Assembly: GCF_010729305.1 (NCBI RefSeq)
Contig: NZ_AP022574.1
Location: forward strand, 3,348,001 to 3,412,000
Length of the DNA: 64,000 nt
Direction: 5' to 3'
From: Mycolicibacterium psychrotolerans
GTDB taxonomy: Bacteria; Actinomycetota; Actinomycetes; Mycobacteriales; Mycobacteriaceae
Below the pieces are notes generated by a model, which did not search any database, had not been told where the DNA came from, and saw only the letters and a list, made by a program, of their open reading frames with translations. This document shows positions 29,126-38,454 of the stretch, piece by piece. Each line of letters opens with the position of its first letter. The stretch's first letter is position 1. The position numbers and the translations under genes were made by a program.

Positions 29126-30520
29126 GTGCCACTCGTTGCGGGAATCGACTCCTCCACCCAGTCGTGCAAGCTCGTGATCTGCGATGCCGACACCGGTGAG
29201 CCGGTGCGGTCGGCGTCGAGTCCGCATCCGGGCGGCACCGAGGTCGCGCCGGCCCACTGGTGGGACGCGTTGACCGCGACGATCGAGAAGGCCGGCGGCA
29301 TCTCCGACGTGGCGGCCGTCTCGGTGGGTGCCCAGCAGCACGGCATGGTGTGTCTGGACTCCTCGGGCCGGGTGGTCCGCGATGCGCTGCTGTGGAACGA
29401 CACCCGGTCCGCCGGGGCGGCCGAGGATCTGGTCGGCGAGCTCGGCGGGCCGGCCGCATGGGCCGACCGGACCGGCGTCGTCCCGGTCGCCGCGATCACG
29501 GCGACGAAACTGCGGTGGCTGGCCGACCACGAGCCGGAGCACGCCGACGCCACCGCGGCCGTGTGCCTGCCCCACGACTGGCTGACGTGGCGGCTGTCCG
29601 GCTCCACCGACATCGCGGAGCTGACCACCGACCGCAGTGACGCCAGCGGCACCGGCTACTACTCGGCGGCGTCCGACCGCTACGACCACGAGCTGTTGGA
29701 GCTGGCGTTGCGCGGGCGCCGCCCGGTGCTGCCGACTGTCGTGGCGCCGGCCGGATCGCAGTCGCAGACGCCGCACGGTGCGCTGCTGGGCGCCGGCGCC
29801 GGGGACAACGCGGCGGCGGCGCTCGGCCTCGGCGCCGGTCCAGGTGACTGCGTCGTGTCGCTGGGCACCTCGGGCGTGGTCAGCGCCGTCGGGTCCGCGG
29901 CGCCGCGGGACCCCGACGGCATCGTCGCCGGATTCGCCGACGCGACAGGGCGACAACTCCCGCTGGTGTGCACGCTCAACGGGGCGCCGGTGCTCGCTGC
30001 CGTCGCGACGATGCTCGGTGTCGACTTCGACGAGTTCGACCGTCTCGCCCTGAAGGCGTCCGCCGGCGCGGAGGGGTTGGTGCTCGTCCCGTATTTCGAC
30101 GGCGAGCGGTCACCCAACCTGCCCGACGCGGCCGGCGCCCTGCACGGCGTCACGACGCGAAACCTCAACTCCGCCAACATCGCCCGGGCTGCCGTGGAGG
30201 GTCTGTTGGCTTCCATGGCCTACTGCATCGACAAGATCCGCGCGCACGGGGTGGAGGTGGACCGGATCATCCTCGTCGGCGGCGGTGCGCGCTCGGATGC
30301 CGTGCGTCAGGTGGCCCCGGCCGTCCTCGGCGCGCCCGTGCACGTTCCGGCCCCCGCCGAGTACGTCGCACTCGGGGCGGCCCGGCAGGCGGCGTGGGCC
30401 CTTTCGGGCGCGGATGGTCCGCCGGACTGGTCGCTGGCCAGCACCACCGTCTACGAGGGCACGCCGACTCCCGAGGTGCTCGACCGGTACCGGGCCGCGC
30501 AGGACCTGACCTTGCGGTGA
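29126..30520 (+). CDS. xylB: Xylulokinase
   Basis: 464-aa FGGY-family kinase phosphorylating D-xylulose. Both ASKHA halves are seen: [17 protein letters not shown] at the N-terminus for phosphate binding, [12 protein letters not shown] and LWNDTRS for the sugar-binding site of Xyl[26 protein letters not shown] for adenosine, and [17 protein letters not shown] near the C-terminus. GTG at 29126. It precedes the polyol island and would feed xylulose formed from xylitol or arabinitol into the pentose phosphate route. The natural inducer is not apparent. Confidence 0.9.
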   Translation: MPLVAGIDSSTQSCKLVICDADTGEPVRSASSPHPGGTEVAPAHWWDALTATIEKAGGISDVAAVSVGAQQHGMVCLDSSGRVVRDALLWNDTRSAGAAEDLVGELGGPAAWADRTGVVPVAAITATKLRWLADHEPEHADATAAVCLPHDWLTWRLSGSTDIAELTTDRSDASGTGYYSAASDRYDHELLELALRGRRPVLPTVVAPAGSQSQTPHGALLGAGAGDNAAAALGLGAGPGDCVVSLGTSGVVSAVGSAAPRDPDGIVAGFADATGRQLPLVCTLNGAPVLAAVATMLGVDFDEFDRLALKASAGAEGLVLVPYFDGERSPNLPDAAGALHGVTTRNLNSANIARAAVEGLLASMAYCIDKIRAHGVEVDRIILVGGGARSDAVRQVAPAVLGAPVHVPAPAEYVALGAARQAAWALSGADGPPDWSLASTTVYEGTPTPEVLDRYRAAQDLTLR

Positions 30521-30533
30521 AGCTGCGCCCGGG

Positions 30534-31466
30534 TCAGGTCTGCGGGTGGGACGCGACGTCCGGTCGCGGCCACCGCGGCCGGGGCAGCGGCTCGCCGGGC
30601 GGTGGCCTCAGGCGCTCCAGCACGGCCCGCAGCGGCGGCCAGTCGGCCCGGCCGGCCCGGGTGACGGCGTACGCGGTCAGCACCACGTCGGGATCGGTCA
30701 GGGGGAGCACCGTCACCCCTGGCGCGGTCGGACGCGCGATCGGCAGCAGTCCCACGCCGAACCCGGCGACGATCAGATCCTCCACCAGATCGAGGCTGTC
30801 GATCTGGTGCGCGATCCGCGGGGAGAATCCCGACAGCGACGCCAGCGTCCGAACCGCGTCCTCGTCGGCGGTGTTGCGGGAGTTGACGATCCACGTCTGG
30901 TCGGCATAGTCCCCGATCCGGACGGTGTCCTGGGCCGTGATCGACGGGACACCCAGCCCCCAGCGGATCGACCACAGAGGCACGGTGTCGAGCATCGCCC
31001 CGGGTGAGGCGGGAGCGAGGTTGTAGTCGTAGGTCAGCGCAAGGTCCAGATCGTCGGCGGTCAGCAGCTCGAACGCCTCGATCGGTTCGTATTCACTGAT
31101 CACGAAGTCGACGTTCGGGAACCGGGTGCGCAGATCGGCGACGATCGGCAGCAGTGACACCCGGATGCCGGTCGCGAAGCCGCCCACCCGGACGGTTCCC
31201 GCGGGGTCGGCGTCGGCGTCCAGGTCGACCCGGGCGCGTTCCACCGCGGCGAGGATCGTGACGGCGTGGTCGGCCAGGCGCCGGCCGGCCGGCGTGAGCC
31301 GCACGCGCCGGCCCTCGGGCTCGATCAGCTGCGCCCCGGTCTCGCGGGCCAGTGCCGCGATCTGTGCGGACACCGTCGAGGTGGTGAGGTGGTGTTCCTC
31401 GGCGACCGCGCGCATCGACCCCAGGCGGGACAGGGCCAGCAGCAGCTGCAGCCGACGGATGTCCAT
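30534..31466 (-). CDS. LysR-family transcriptional regulator
   Basis: 310 aa. Winged helix at residues 1-60 (MDIRRLQLLLALSRLGSMRAVAEEHHLTTSTVSAQIAALA) and a periplasmic-binding-protein-like effector domain from residue 90 (VGGFATGIRVSLLPIVADLR; ADDLDLALTYDYNL). It is divergent from the FGGY kinase gene at 31499 with 32 bp between starts and converges on xylB, so it probably regulates the kinase gene, and possibly xylB. Confidence 0.9.
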   Translation of the reverse strand: MDIRRLQLLLALSRLGSMRAVAEEHHLTTSTVSAQIAALARETGAQLIEPEGRRVRLTPAGRRLADHAVTILAAVERARVDLDADADPAGTVRVGGFATGIRVSLLPIVADLRTRFPNVDFVISEYEPIEAFELLTADDLDLALTYDYNLAPASPGAMLDTVPLWSIRWGLGVPSITAQDTVRIGDYADQTWIVNSRNTADEDAVRTLASLSGFSPRIAHQIDSLDLVEDLIVAGFGVGLLPIARPTAPGVTVLPLTDPDVVLTAYAVTRAGRADWPPLRAVLERLRPPPGEPLPRPRWPRPDVASHPQT

Positions 31467-31498
31467 CTCTGCGATTCTGCCCGCCGTCGTAGGGTTGG

Positions 31499-32983
31499 GT
31501 GGTGGACATGCTGCTCGGTATCGACATGGGAACGGGGAGCACCAAGGGCGTCCTCGTCGATACGGCCGGCACGGTGGTCGCCTCGGAGACGATCAGCCAC
31601 GCGATGAACCTGCCCCGGCCGGGATGGGCCGAGGTCGACGCCGACGCGGTGTGGTGGCGCGAGGTGTGCGCGATCAGCACGGCACTGACCGCCAAGCTGC
31701 CCGCCAACGCGAGGCTGGCCGGGATGTGCGTGAGCGGAGTGGGGCCGTGCCTGGTGCTCTGCGACGCAGATCTTCGGCCGCTGCGGCCGGCGATCCTGTA
31801 CGGCATCGACACCCGAGCGCACGTCGAGATCGCCTCGCTGACCGAGGAATTCGGCCAGGATGCGATCCTCGACCGGGCCGGCACCCTGCTGTCGAGTCAG
31901 GCCGTCGGGCCCAAGATCGAATGGGTGCGCAACCACGAGCCGGAGACGTTCGCGGCCGCGGCGGGGTGGTACGGCTCCAACTCCTACATCGCCGCGAAGC
32001 TCACCGGCGAGTACGTGATGGACCACCACACGGCGAGCCAGTGCGATCCGCTGTACGCCACCCGGGAGTTCGCATGGAACCGGGAGTGGGCCGAGCGGAT
32101 CTGCGGCCCGCTTCCGCTGCCCGACCTGGTGTGGCCCAGCGACATCGTCGGCCGGGTGACACCCGCAGCGGCCCGCGAGACCGGCCTGCCGGTGGGACTG
32201 CCGGTCGCCGCCGGCACCGTCGACGCGTATTCGGAGGCCTTCTCGGTGGGAGTGCGCCGCCCCGGCGACCAGATGCTGATGTACGGCTCGACCATGTTCC
32301 TGGTCCAGGTGATCGACGAGTACCACAGCGATCCGGCGCTGTGGACCACCGCGGGCGTGGATCCGCAGACGCTCGCGCTGGCCGCAGGCACGTCGACAGC
32401 CGGAACGATGATCAACTGGCTGCAATCGGTCACCGGGCGACCGTCTTTCGACGACCTGACGGCCGAGGCGCTCGATGTGCCCGCGGGCAGCGAAGGCCTG
32501 CTGATGCTGCCCTATCTGGCGGGGGAGCGCACCCCGGTGTTCGACCCGAAGGCGCGCGGGGTGCTCGCCGGGCTGACGTTGCGGCACGGCAGGGGGCACC
32601 TGTTCCGCGCGGCGTACGAGGGCATCGCGTTCGGGATCCGGCAGATCCTGGACAGATTCGACGACGCACACGCCGCCACCCGCACCGTCGCCGTGGGAGG
32701 CGGGCTGAAGAGCCCGGTGTGGGCGCAGGCGATCAGCGATGTGACGGGCCGTTCGCAACTGGTGCCCGAGCAGGCGATCGGCGCCAGTTACGGCGACGCG
32801 CTGCTCGCAGGCATCGGCGTCGGGCTGGTGCCGCCCGACACCGACTGGGCGACGATCGCCAGGGAGATCACCCCGGACCCGCGCAACCGGGCGCTCTACG
32901 ACGACCTGTTCGCCACCTGGGCGCAGGTGTACCCCGCCACCCGTGACCAGGTGCACCGGCTGGCCGCCACCGACCCCGACTGA
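31499..32983 (+). CDS. FGGY-family carbohydrate kinase
   Basis: 494 aa. N-terminal LLGIDMGTGSTKGVLVDTAG for the ATP-phosphate loop, SGVGPCLVLCDADLRPLRPAILYGIDTRAHVE for the sugar pocket, GTVDAYSEAFSVG, and TVAVGGGLKSPVWAQAISDVTG near the C-terminus. It lacks the XylB sugar-site residues (QQHG.W..DTR), so the substrate is another ketose or polyol. In this cluster an erythrulose or related tetrulose/pentulose is a candidate. Converges with the SDR gene, 5 bp between stops. Confidence 0.85.
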   Translation: MVDMLLGIDMGTGSTKGVLVDTAGTVVASETISHAMNLPRPGWAEVDADAVWWREVCAISTALTAKLPANARLAGMCVSGVGPCLVLCDADLRPLRPAILYGIDTRAHVEIASLTEEFGQDAILDRAGTLLSSQAVGPKIEWVRNHEPETFAAAAGWYGSNSYIAAKLTGEYVMDHHTASQCDPLYATREFAWNREWAERICGPLPLPDLVWPSDIVGRVTPAAARETGLPVGLPVAAGTVDAYSEAFSVGVRRPGDQMLMYGSTMFLVQVIDEYHSDPALWTTAGVDPQTLALAAGTSTAGTMINWLQSVTGRPSFDDLTAEALDVPAGSEGLLMLPYLAGERTPVFDPKARGVLAGLTLRHGRGHLFRAAYEGIAFGIRQILDRFDDAHAATRTVAVGGGLKSPVWAQAISDVTGRSQLVPEQAIGASYGDALLAGIGVGLVPPDTDWATIAREITPDPRNRALYDDLFATWAQVYPATRDQVHRLAATDPD

Positions 32984-32988
32984 CGGGG

Positions 32989-33780
32989 TCAGCCCATCGT
33001 GTAGCCGCCGTCGATCGCGATGTCGGCGCCGTTGACCATGCTCGCCGCGTCGGAACACAGCCACACCACCGCGTCGGACACTTCGTGCGGAACGGCGAAG
33101 CGGCCCAATGGGATTCGGGCCAGCATCGGTGCCGCCTTGGCCTCCTCGCCCCACACCCGCTGCCCCATCTCGGTCAGCACCACCGTCGGGCAGACCGAGT
33201 TGGCCCGGATGCCGTGCGGACCGAGCTCGCGCGCCAGCACCTTGGTCGCCATCACCAGGCCGGCCTTGGACGCGCAGTATGCGTAGTGGTCGGGCAGCGG
33301 GGCGAGCGCCGCCGCGGAGGCGACCGTGACGATGGACCCACCGGTGCCCTGCTCGACCATCAACGCTCCGATCTGCGCGGCGAGCAGTGCCGGCGCGCGC
33401 AGGTTGACCGCGATGGTGGCGTCGAAGTTCTGCGGGGTGGTGCCGACCACCGACTCGGGCAGCGAGATGCCGGCGTTGTTGACCAGGATGTCGAGTCCGC
33501 CGAATGCCTCCGACGCCATGCGGGTCAGGGCGGCGGGACCGTCGTGCTGGGCGAGGTCGACTGCGGCCGAACGGACCTCGACACCGTACTCGTCACTGAG
33601 GACGCGCCCGGAGCGGGTCAGCTCGGCGTCGTCGCGGCCGCTGAGCACCAGGTCGGCGCCCGCGGCGGCGAACGCACGGGCGATGTCGGCGCCGATGCCC
33701 TTGCCTGCGCCGGTGATCAGCGCCCGCTTGCCGTCGAGTCGCAGCACCCCGGCATATCGCTGCTCGGCCACTGTGGTCAC
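32989..33780 (-). CDS. Short-chain dehydrogenase, polyol type (DthD-like)
   Basis: 263-aa SDR. The Rossmann motif TGAGKGIG (residues about 23-30), NNAG, SAAAL with catalytic Ser, and YAYCASK for the YxxxK pair are all present; an NAD-type acidic residue is missing from the usual position after beta 2 (SGRDD), which would favour NADP or dual use. By context it may be the D-threitol dehydrogenase of the M. smegmatis tetritol pathway. The GTG at 33780 overlaps the SorC-type regulator's stop by 4 bp, so the two are cotranscribed. Confidence 0.82.
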   Translation of the reverse strand: MTTVAEQRYAGVLRLDGKRALITGAGKGIGADIARAFAAAGADLVLSGRDDAELTRSGRVLSDEYGVEVRSAAVDLAQHDGPAALTRMASEAFGGLDILVNNAGISLPESVVGTTPQNFDATIAVNLRAPALLAAQIGALMVEQGTGGSIVTVASAAALAPLPDHYAYCASKAGLVMATKVLARELGPHGIRANSVCPTVVLTEMGQRVWGEEAKAAPMLARIPLGRFAVPHEVSDAVVWLCSDAASMVNGADIAIDGGYTMG

Positions 33781-34820
33781 GAAACCTCCTGTGTTGCATC
33801 TGCGTCGCTGGCCGCCAGCAGTGCCTCGGCGGTGCCGGGGTCGGTGACCAGCCGGTTGAAGTAGCCGCCGCGGGCGCCGGCGGTGATGGAGTCGATCTTG
33901 TCCCTGCCCACCGCGACGGCGATGGTGACCGGAATGTGTCGCAGATTCTCCAGCTCCAGTGCGATCAGCCGTTCTGCCCCGTCGAACTGCACCGGGTTGC
34001 CGTCGCGGTCATAGAAGCGTGAACACACGTCACCGACCGCGGCGCGCAGAGAGGTCGATCCGGTCGGCACGAACTGGGGGATGTCGGAGCGGGTCAGCGG
34101 CGGGGCGCCCACCCCCATCAGCGCGCACCGGGCGTGCGGCCACTGATGCACCACCCGCTGGATGCTCGGGTCATCGAGCAGCGACTGGTACAGAGCGGGG
34201 CCCGGAAGTGCCGGTGCGAAAAGGTAATTGGCGCGGCCGCCGACGCGATTGGCGACCAGTCGGGTGATCTCGTTGGTCTGATACCACTCGTAGGGCTGAT
34301 CGTTACCGCCGACTGTGGGCGTCACCACCACTCCGGGCAGCGGGGTGAGGTCGTGCTGGGCCAGTTCGTAGACGGTGCGTCCCGACGACACCAGCAGCAC
34401 GTCGCCCGGCAGCAGACCCGCCTCGCTGAGTGCACGCGCGGCGGCGGGCGCGAGCACCCGGCCCATGATGTCGACGACGCTGCGCCCCGGGCCGGGGTTC
34501 GGCAGCGGGGGAGACAGGTAGACGGTGTTCAGGTTCAGCGCGCGGGCCAGTCGGTCGGCCAGTTCGGTGGGCCCGGCATCGGCCGGGGGGACCACCTCGA
34601 TACGCACGATGCCCTGGCGTTTGGCCTCGGCCAGCAGCCGGCTGACCGTTGCGCGGCTGGTGCCCAGCTGGTCGGCGATCTCGGCCTGCGTCGCGTCTTC
34701 TTCGTAGTAGAGCCGGGCGGCGGTGTAGAGCAGGGTGGGCGGGAAATGGCTGCTCTCGGGCTCGGACGCGGAGCCGTCCGGCTTCGCGGCGGAGGGGGTG
34801 GGCGCGGCCGGCCTTGGCAT
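33777..34820 (-). CDS. SorC/DeoR-type sugar-binding transcriptional regulator
   Basis: 347 aa. Helix-turn-helix near residues 30-60 (LLYTAARLYYEEDATQAEIADQLGTSRATVSRLLAEAKRQG), then a SorC sugar-binding domain (VDIMGRVLAPAAARAL; LLVSSGRTVYELAQ; VGRDKIDSITAGARGGYFNRLVTD at the C-terminus). In this family a phosphorylated sugar is the effector. The ATG at 34820 is preferred over 34919, which would put the start inside the divergent promoter region. It faces the EltD-transport operon across 116 bp, so it probably represses both directions. Confidence 0.9.
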   Translation of the reverse strand: MPRPAAPTPSAAKPDGSASEPESSHFPPTLLYTAARLYYEEDATQAEIADQLGTSRATVSRLLAEAKRQGIVRIEVVPPADAGPTELADRLARALNLNTVYLSPPLPNPGPGRSVVDIMGRVLAPAAARALSEAGLLPGDVLLVSSGRTVYELAQHDLTPLPGVVVTPTVGGNDQPYEWYQTNEITRLVANRVGGRANYLFAPALPGPALYQSLLDDPSIQRVVHQWPHARCALMGVGAPPLTRSDIPQFVPTGSTSLRAAVGDVCSRFYDRDGNPVQFDGAERLIALELENLRHIPVTIAVAVGRDKIDSITAGARGGYFNRLVTDPGTAEALLAASDADATQEVS

Positions 34821-34936
34821 GGGCAAAGTATGACATCGAACGTCTGCTCTGGAAAGAAATTCACTGAACATCGGTTCTGGACAGATGTGCACAGGCTTCG
34901 CTAGTGTGACTGCGAACACAGAGGGAGGAACACGCG
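34821..34936. promoter_or_regulatory. Divergent control region between SorC-type regulator and eltD-type operon
   Basis: 116 bp between the two start codons. On the plus strand a TGGACA box at 34878-34883 and TAGTGT at 34902-34907, 18 bases apart, form a SigA-like promoter, followed by GAGGGAGG at 34921-34928, 9 bases before the ATG. Candidate operator elements are GAAC-atcg-GTTC (34866-34877 area) and the palindrome TGTGCACA (34887-34893 area), which overlaps the spacer of that promoter. Regulator binding is inferred. Confidence 0.5.
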
Positions 34937-36025
34937 ATGGCCGCTCAGATCCCCGAGAAGATGCAGGCAGTCGTCTGCCACGGGCCCCACGACTACCGAC
35001 TGGAGGAGGTCGCGGTTCCCCAACGCGGTCCCGGTGAGGCGCTGATCAAGGTGGAGGCGGTCGGCATCTGCGCGAGCGACCTCAAGTGCTACCACGGTGC
35101 GGCCAAGTTCTGGGGCGACGAGAACCGCCCGGCGTGGGCCGAGACCATGGTGATCCCCGGCCACGAATTCGCGGGCCGGGTGGTCGATCTCGACGACGCC
35201 GCCGCGAAGCGCTGGGGCATCGCGGTCGGTGACCGGGTGGTCTCAGAGCAGATCGTGCCGTGCTGGGAATGCCGGTTCTGCAAGCGCGGCCAGTACCACA
35301 TGTGTCAGCCGCACGATCTCTACGGCTTCAAGCGGCGTACGCCCGGCGCGATGGCCAGCTACATGGTGTATCCGGCAGAAGCGTTGGTGCACAAGGTGTC
35401 TGCCGACGTGGCCCCTCAGCATGCCGCGTTCGCCGAGCCGCTGTCGTGCTCGCTGCACGCCGTGGAACGCGCGCAGATCATGTTCGAAGACGTCGTGGTG
35501 GTGGCCGGTTGCGGACCCATCGGCCTCGGCATGGTGGCCGGTGCCCGCGCCAAGAACCCGATGCATGTGATCGCCCTCGACATGGCGCCCGAGAAACTCG
35601 AACTGGCCGAACACTGCGGCGCCGACATCACGATCAACATCGCCGAGCAGGACGCCGTCGCGATCGTCAAGGATCTGACCGGCGGCTACGGCGCCGACGT
35701 CTACCTCGAGGGAACCGGCCACCCGTCCGCGGTTCCGCAGGGGCTCAACCTGTTACGCAAGCTGGGCCGGTATGTGGAGTACGGCGTGTTCGGCAGCGAC
35801 GTAACGGTCGACTGGAGCATCATCAGCGACGACAAAGAACTCGACGTCCTCGGCGCCCATCTGGGCCCGTACTGCTGGCCGGCGGCGATCAGGATGATCG
35901 AGTCCGGCGTGCTGCCCATGGATCAGATCTGCACCCACCAGCTTCCGCTGACCGAGTTTCAGAAGGGTCTCGACCTGGTCGCCAGCGGCAAGGAATCGGT
36001 CAAGGTCTCCCTGATCCCCGCCTGA
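34937..36025 (+). CDS. eltD: Zinc alcohol dehydrogenase, erythritol/L-threitol dehydrogenase-like (EltD)
   Basis: 362-aa medium-chain dehydrogenase. Catalytic zinc ligands are seen in GICASDLKCYH and GHEFAG; a structural-zinc lobe is CWECRFCKRGQYHMC; cofactor motif GCGPIGLGMVAG. The fold and context resemble EltD of M. smegmatis, which oxidises erythritol to D-erythrulose and L-threitol to L-erythrulose. Other polyols (xylitol, sorbitol) cannot be excluded. It heads an operon continuing to the kinase and isomerase with gaps of at most 14 bp. The gene symbol is by analogy. Confidence 0.75.
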   Translation: MAAQIPEKMQAVVCHGPHDYRLEEVAVPQRGPGEALIKVEAVGICASDLKCYHGAAKFWGDENRPAWAETMVIPGHEFAGRVVDLDDAAAKRWGIAVGDRVVSEQIVPCWECRFCKRGQYHMCQPHDLYGFKRRTPGAMASYMVYPAEALVHKVSADVAPQHAAFAEPLSCSLHAVERAQIMFEDVVVVAGCGPIGLGMVAGARAKNPMHVIALDMAPEKLELAEHCGADITINIAEQDAVAIVKDLTGGYGADVYLEGTGHPSAVPQGLNLLRKLGRYVEYGVFGSDVTVDWSIISDDKELDVLGAHLGPYCWPAAIRMIESGVLPMDQICTHQLPLTEFQKGLDLVASGKESVKVSLIPA

Positions 36026-36039
36026 ACGAAGGACACCCG

Positions 36040-37479
36040 ATGAGTTTCTCCCATGGCTTCTCCCATGGTCCTGGCGGGCCGCAGTTCTCGCGCAGGCAGA
36101 TGCTGGCTGCGCTTGGCGTGGCCGGCGCGGCCGCGGCCAGTGTGCCGGTGCTGAGTTCGTGCGGCGTCGGCGGCAAGGCCAGCGCGCCCAACGGCGCCGA
36201 CGCCGTCACGGGCGGCTTCGACTGGCGCAAGGCCGCGGGCTCGACGATCAACATCCTGCAGACCCCGCATCCGTACCAGCAGTCCTACCAGCCGCTGCTG
36301 AAGGAGTTCACCGAGTTGACGGGGATCAACGTCAACGTGGATCTGGTCCCCGAGGCCGACTACTTCACCAAGCTGAACACCGAGCTGGCCGGCGGTTCGG
36401 GCAAGCACGACGCGTTCATGCTCGGCGCCTACTTCATCTGGCAGTACGGACCGCCCGGTTGGATCGAGGATCTCGGGCCGTGGCTGCAGAACAGCTCGGC
36501 AACCAACGCGGAGTACGACTTCGAGGACATCTTCGACGGGCTGCGCACCTCCACGCGCTGGGACTTCACCCTGGGCAACCCGCTGGGCACCGGCGGGCAG
36601 TGGGCCATCCCGTGGGGGTTCGAGAACAATGTGGTGGCATACAACAAGCGGGTGTTCGACGAGAAGGGCATCAAGAAGCTGCCCGACAATCTGGACGACT
36701 TCATCCAGCTCGCCGTCGACCTCACGGACCGCTCGCAGAACCGCTACGGCATCTCCACCCGCGGCTCGAAGTCCTGGGCCACCATCCATCCCGGCTTCAT
36801 GACCCAGTACACCCGCGAGGGTGCGGTCGACTACAAGTGGAACGGGTCCGAGCTGATCGCCGAGATGGACAGCGACGCCGCGATCGACTTCACCAAGAAG
36901 TGGATCCAGATGCAGCACGACGCCGGGCCGACGTCGTGGACCACCTACGACTATCCCAACGCCACCGGCGATCTCGGCGACGGCAAGGCGATGATGGTGT
37001 ACGACGCCGACAGCGCCACCTACCCGAAGAACAAGCCGGGGGCGAGCAAGGAGGCCGGCAACATCGCCTGGTACGCCGGCCCCGCCGGCCCGGACGGCAA
37101 CTACAAGACCAACCTGTGGACGTGGAGCTGGGCGATGAGCGCCAACTCCCGCAACAAGCTGCCCGCGTGGCTGTTCATCCAGTGGGCGACGGGCAAGGAG
37201 TCGATGAACAAGGCCGTCGAGGGCGGCAAGTACGCCGATCCGGTGCGCAAGTCGGTGTTCGACACCACGTTCAAGCGCGTTGCGGCCGACCAGTTCGGCT
37301 ACCTGGAGGCGTTCGAGACCGTCATCGGCCAGTCGCGGATCCAGTTCACCCCGCAGAAGAAGTTCTTCGACACCACGCAGAACTGGGCGGTCGCGCTGCA
37401 GGACATCTACGGCGGTGAGGACGCCGCCTCACGCCTGCGCAGCCTCGCCAAGACCAACACGTCCAAGGTCAATCTCTAG
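36040..37479 (+). CDS. Sugar/polyol-binding lipoprotein of a CUT1 ABC importer
   Basis: 479 aa. The N-terminus has a twin-arginine-like signal (FSRRQMLAALGVAGAAAAS) and a lipobox LSSC near residue 42, so Tat export and lipid anchoring are likely. The mature part is a family-1 binding protein (INILQTPHPYQQSYQPLLKEFTELTGINVNVDLVPEADYF) and is longer than most. The M. smegmatis tetritol locus was identified through such a binding protein. ATG 36040 follows eltD by 14 bp. Ligand inferred to be a tetritol or other short polyol. Confidence 0.88.
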   Translation: MSFSHGFSHGPGGPQFSRRQMLAALGVAGAAAASVPVLSSCGVGGKASAPNGADAVTGGFDWRKAAGSTINILQTPHPYQQSYQPLLKEFTELTGINVNVDLVPEADYFTKLNTELAGGSGKHDAFMLGAYFIWQYGPPGWIEDLGPWLQNSSATNAEYDFEDIFDGLRTSTRWDFTLGNPLGTGGQWAIPWGFENNVVAYNKRVFDEKGIKKLPDNLDDFIQLAVDLTDRSQNRYGISTRGSKSWATIHPGFMTQYTREGAVDYKWNGSELIAEMDSDAAIDFTKKWIQMQHDAGPTSWTTYDYPNATGDLGDGKAMMVYDADSATYPKNKPGASKEAGNIAWYAGPAGPDGNYKTNLWTWSWAMSANSRNKLPAWLFIQWATGKESMNKAVEGGKYADPVRKSVFDTTFKRVAADQFGYLEAFETVIGQSRIQFTPQKKFFDTTQNWAVALQDIYGGEDAASRLRSLAKTNTSKVNL

Positions 37480-37493
37480 GAGCTCTGGCATCG

Positions 37494-38450
37494 ATGACCA
37501 CTCAGACATCCAAGGCGACCGCAGCGTCGCCGCGGCCCGATGCCTCGGCCGGCGGGCGCAAGCTCCCCGAGGTGCCGGCGTGGCGACGCAAGCTGCGCCC
37601 CTATCTGCTGTCGATCCCCGCGCTGGTGATCGTCATCGGGATCCTGTACCCGTTCTTCGTCGGCGCGTACTACGCGTTCCTCAACTATGCGGCGGTCAAC
37701 CCGGATCCGCAGTTCGTCTGGTTCCAGAACTTCGCCTCGGTGCTGGGCGACAAGGTGTTCTGGAAGAGTGTCCAGGTGACCGCGATCTTCGCGATCGCCG
37801 CCACCGCGATCGAGACGGTGCTCGGCGTCGGGCTGGCGCTGCTGCTCAACCGATCCAGCATCATCGGCAAGATCTTCGAGAAGGTGCTCATCCTGCCGCT
37901 GATGATCGCCCCGGTGATCGCCGGCGTGATCTGGAAGCTGATGTTCAACCCGCAGTTCGGCATCCTCAATCATGTTCTGGGCCTGGGTAACACGTTCGAC
38001 TGGCTGTCGGCGGGCAACGCGCTGTTCTCGGTGATCCTGGTCGACATCTGGATTTTCACCCCGTTCGTCGCGATCCTGGTGCTTGCCGGGATCCGGTCGC
38101 TGCCCAAGGAGCCGTTCGAGGCGTCCGACGTCGACGGCGCGAGCTGGTTCTACATGTTCCGCAAGTTGATGCTGCCGATGCTGTGGCCCTACATCCTGGT
38201 CGCGGTGATCTTCCGGTTCATGGACAACCTGAAGGTGTTCGACCACATCTTCGTGCTGACCGCGGGAGGACCCGGCGTCGCCACCCGAACCCTGCAGATC
38301 GGCGCCTTCGAGGACTCGATCATCAACCTCGACTACTCCCGCGGCAGCACCTACATGCTGCTGCTGTGGATCATCGTGTTCATCACCGCGCGCTACCTGG
38401 TCAGCGTGCTCGGAAAAGCGCAGCGCCGCGCTGCCGGAGCGGAGTCGTAA
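37494..38450 (+). CDS. Polyol ABC transporter permease 1
   Basis: 318 aa, MalF-type. The N-terminal 35 residues are cytoplasmic and the remaining part has six helices. The EAA motif is EASDVDGASWFYMFRKLMLPMLWP near residue 210, which docks on the ATPase. Spacing to the binding-protein gene is 14 bp, and the second permease starts 4 bp after its stop. Confidence 0.92.
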   Translation: MTTQTSKATAASPRPDASAGGRKLPEVPAWRRKLRPYLLSIPALVIVIGILYPFFVGAYYAFLNYAAVNPDPQFVWFQNFASVLGDKVFWKSVQVTAIFAIAATAIETVLGVGLALLLNRSSIIGKIFEKVLILPLMIAPVIAGVIWKLMFNPQFGILNHVLGLGNTFDWLSAGNALFSVILVDIWIFTPFVAILVLAGIRSLPKEPFEASDVDGASWFYMFRKLMLPMLWPYILVAVIFRFMDNLKVFDHIFVLTAGGPGVATRTLQIGAFEDSIINLDYSRGSTYMLLLWIIVFITARYLVSVLGKAQRRAAGAES

Positions 38451-38454
38451 TCCC

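Noticed and set aside
29107..29652. N-terminal extension of the serine hydrolase across xylB
   Set aside because: It is antisense to xylB and precedes a normal signal peptide starting at 29106.
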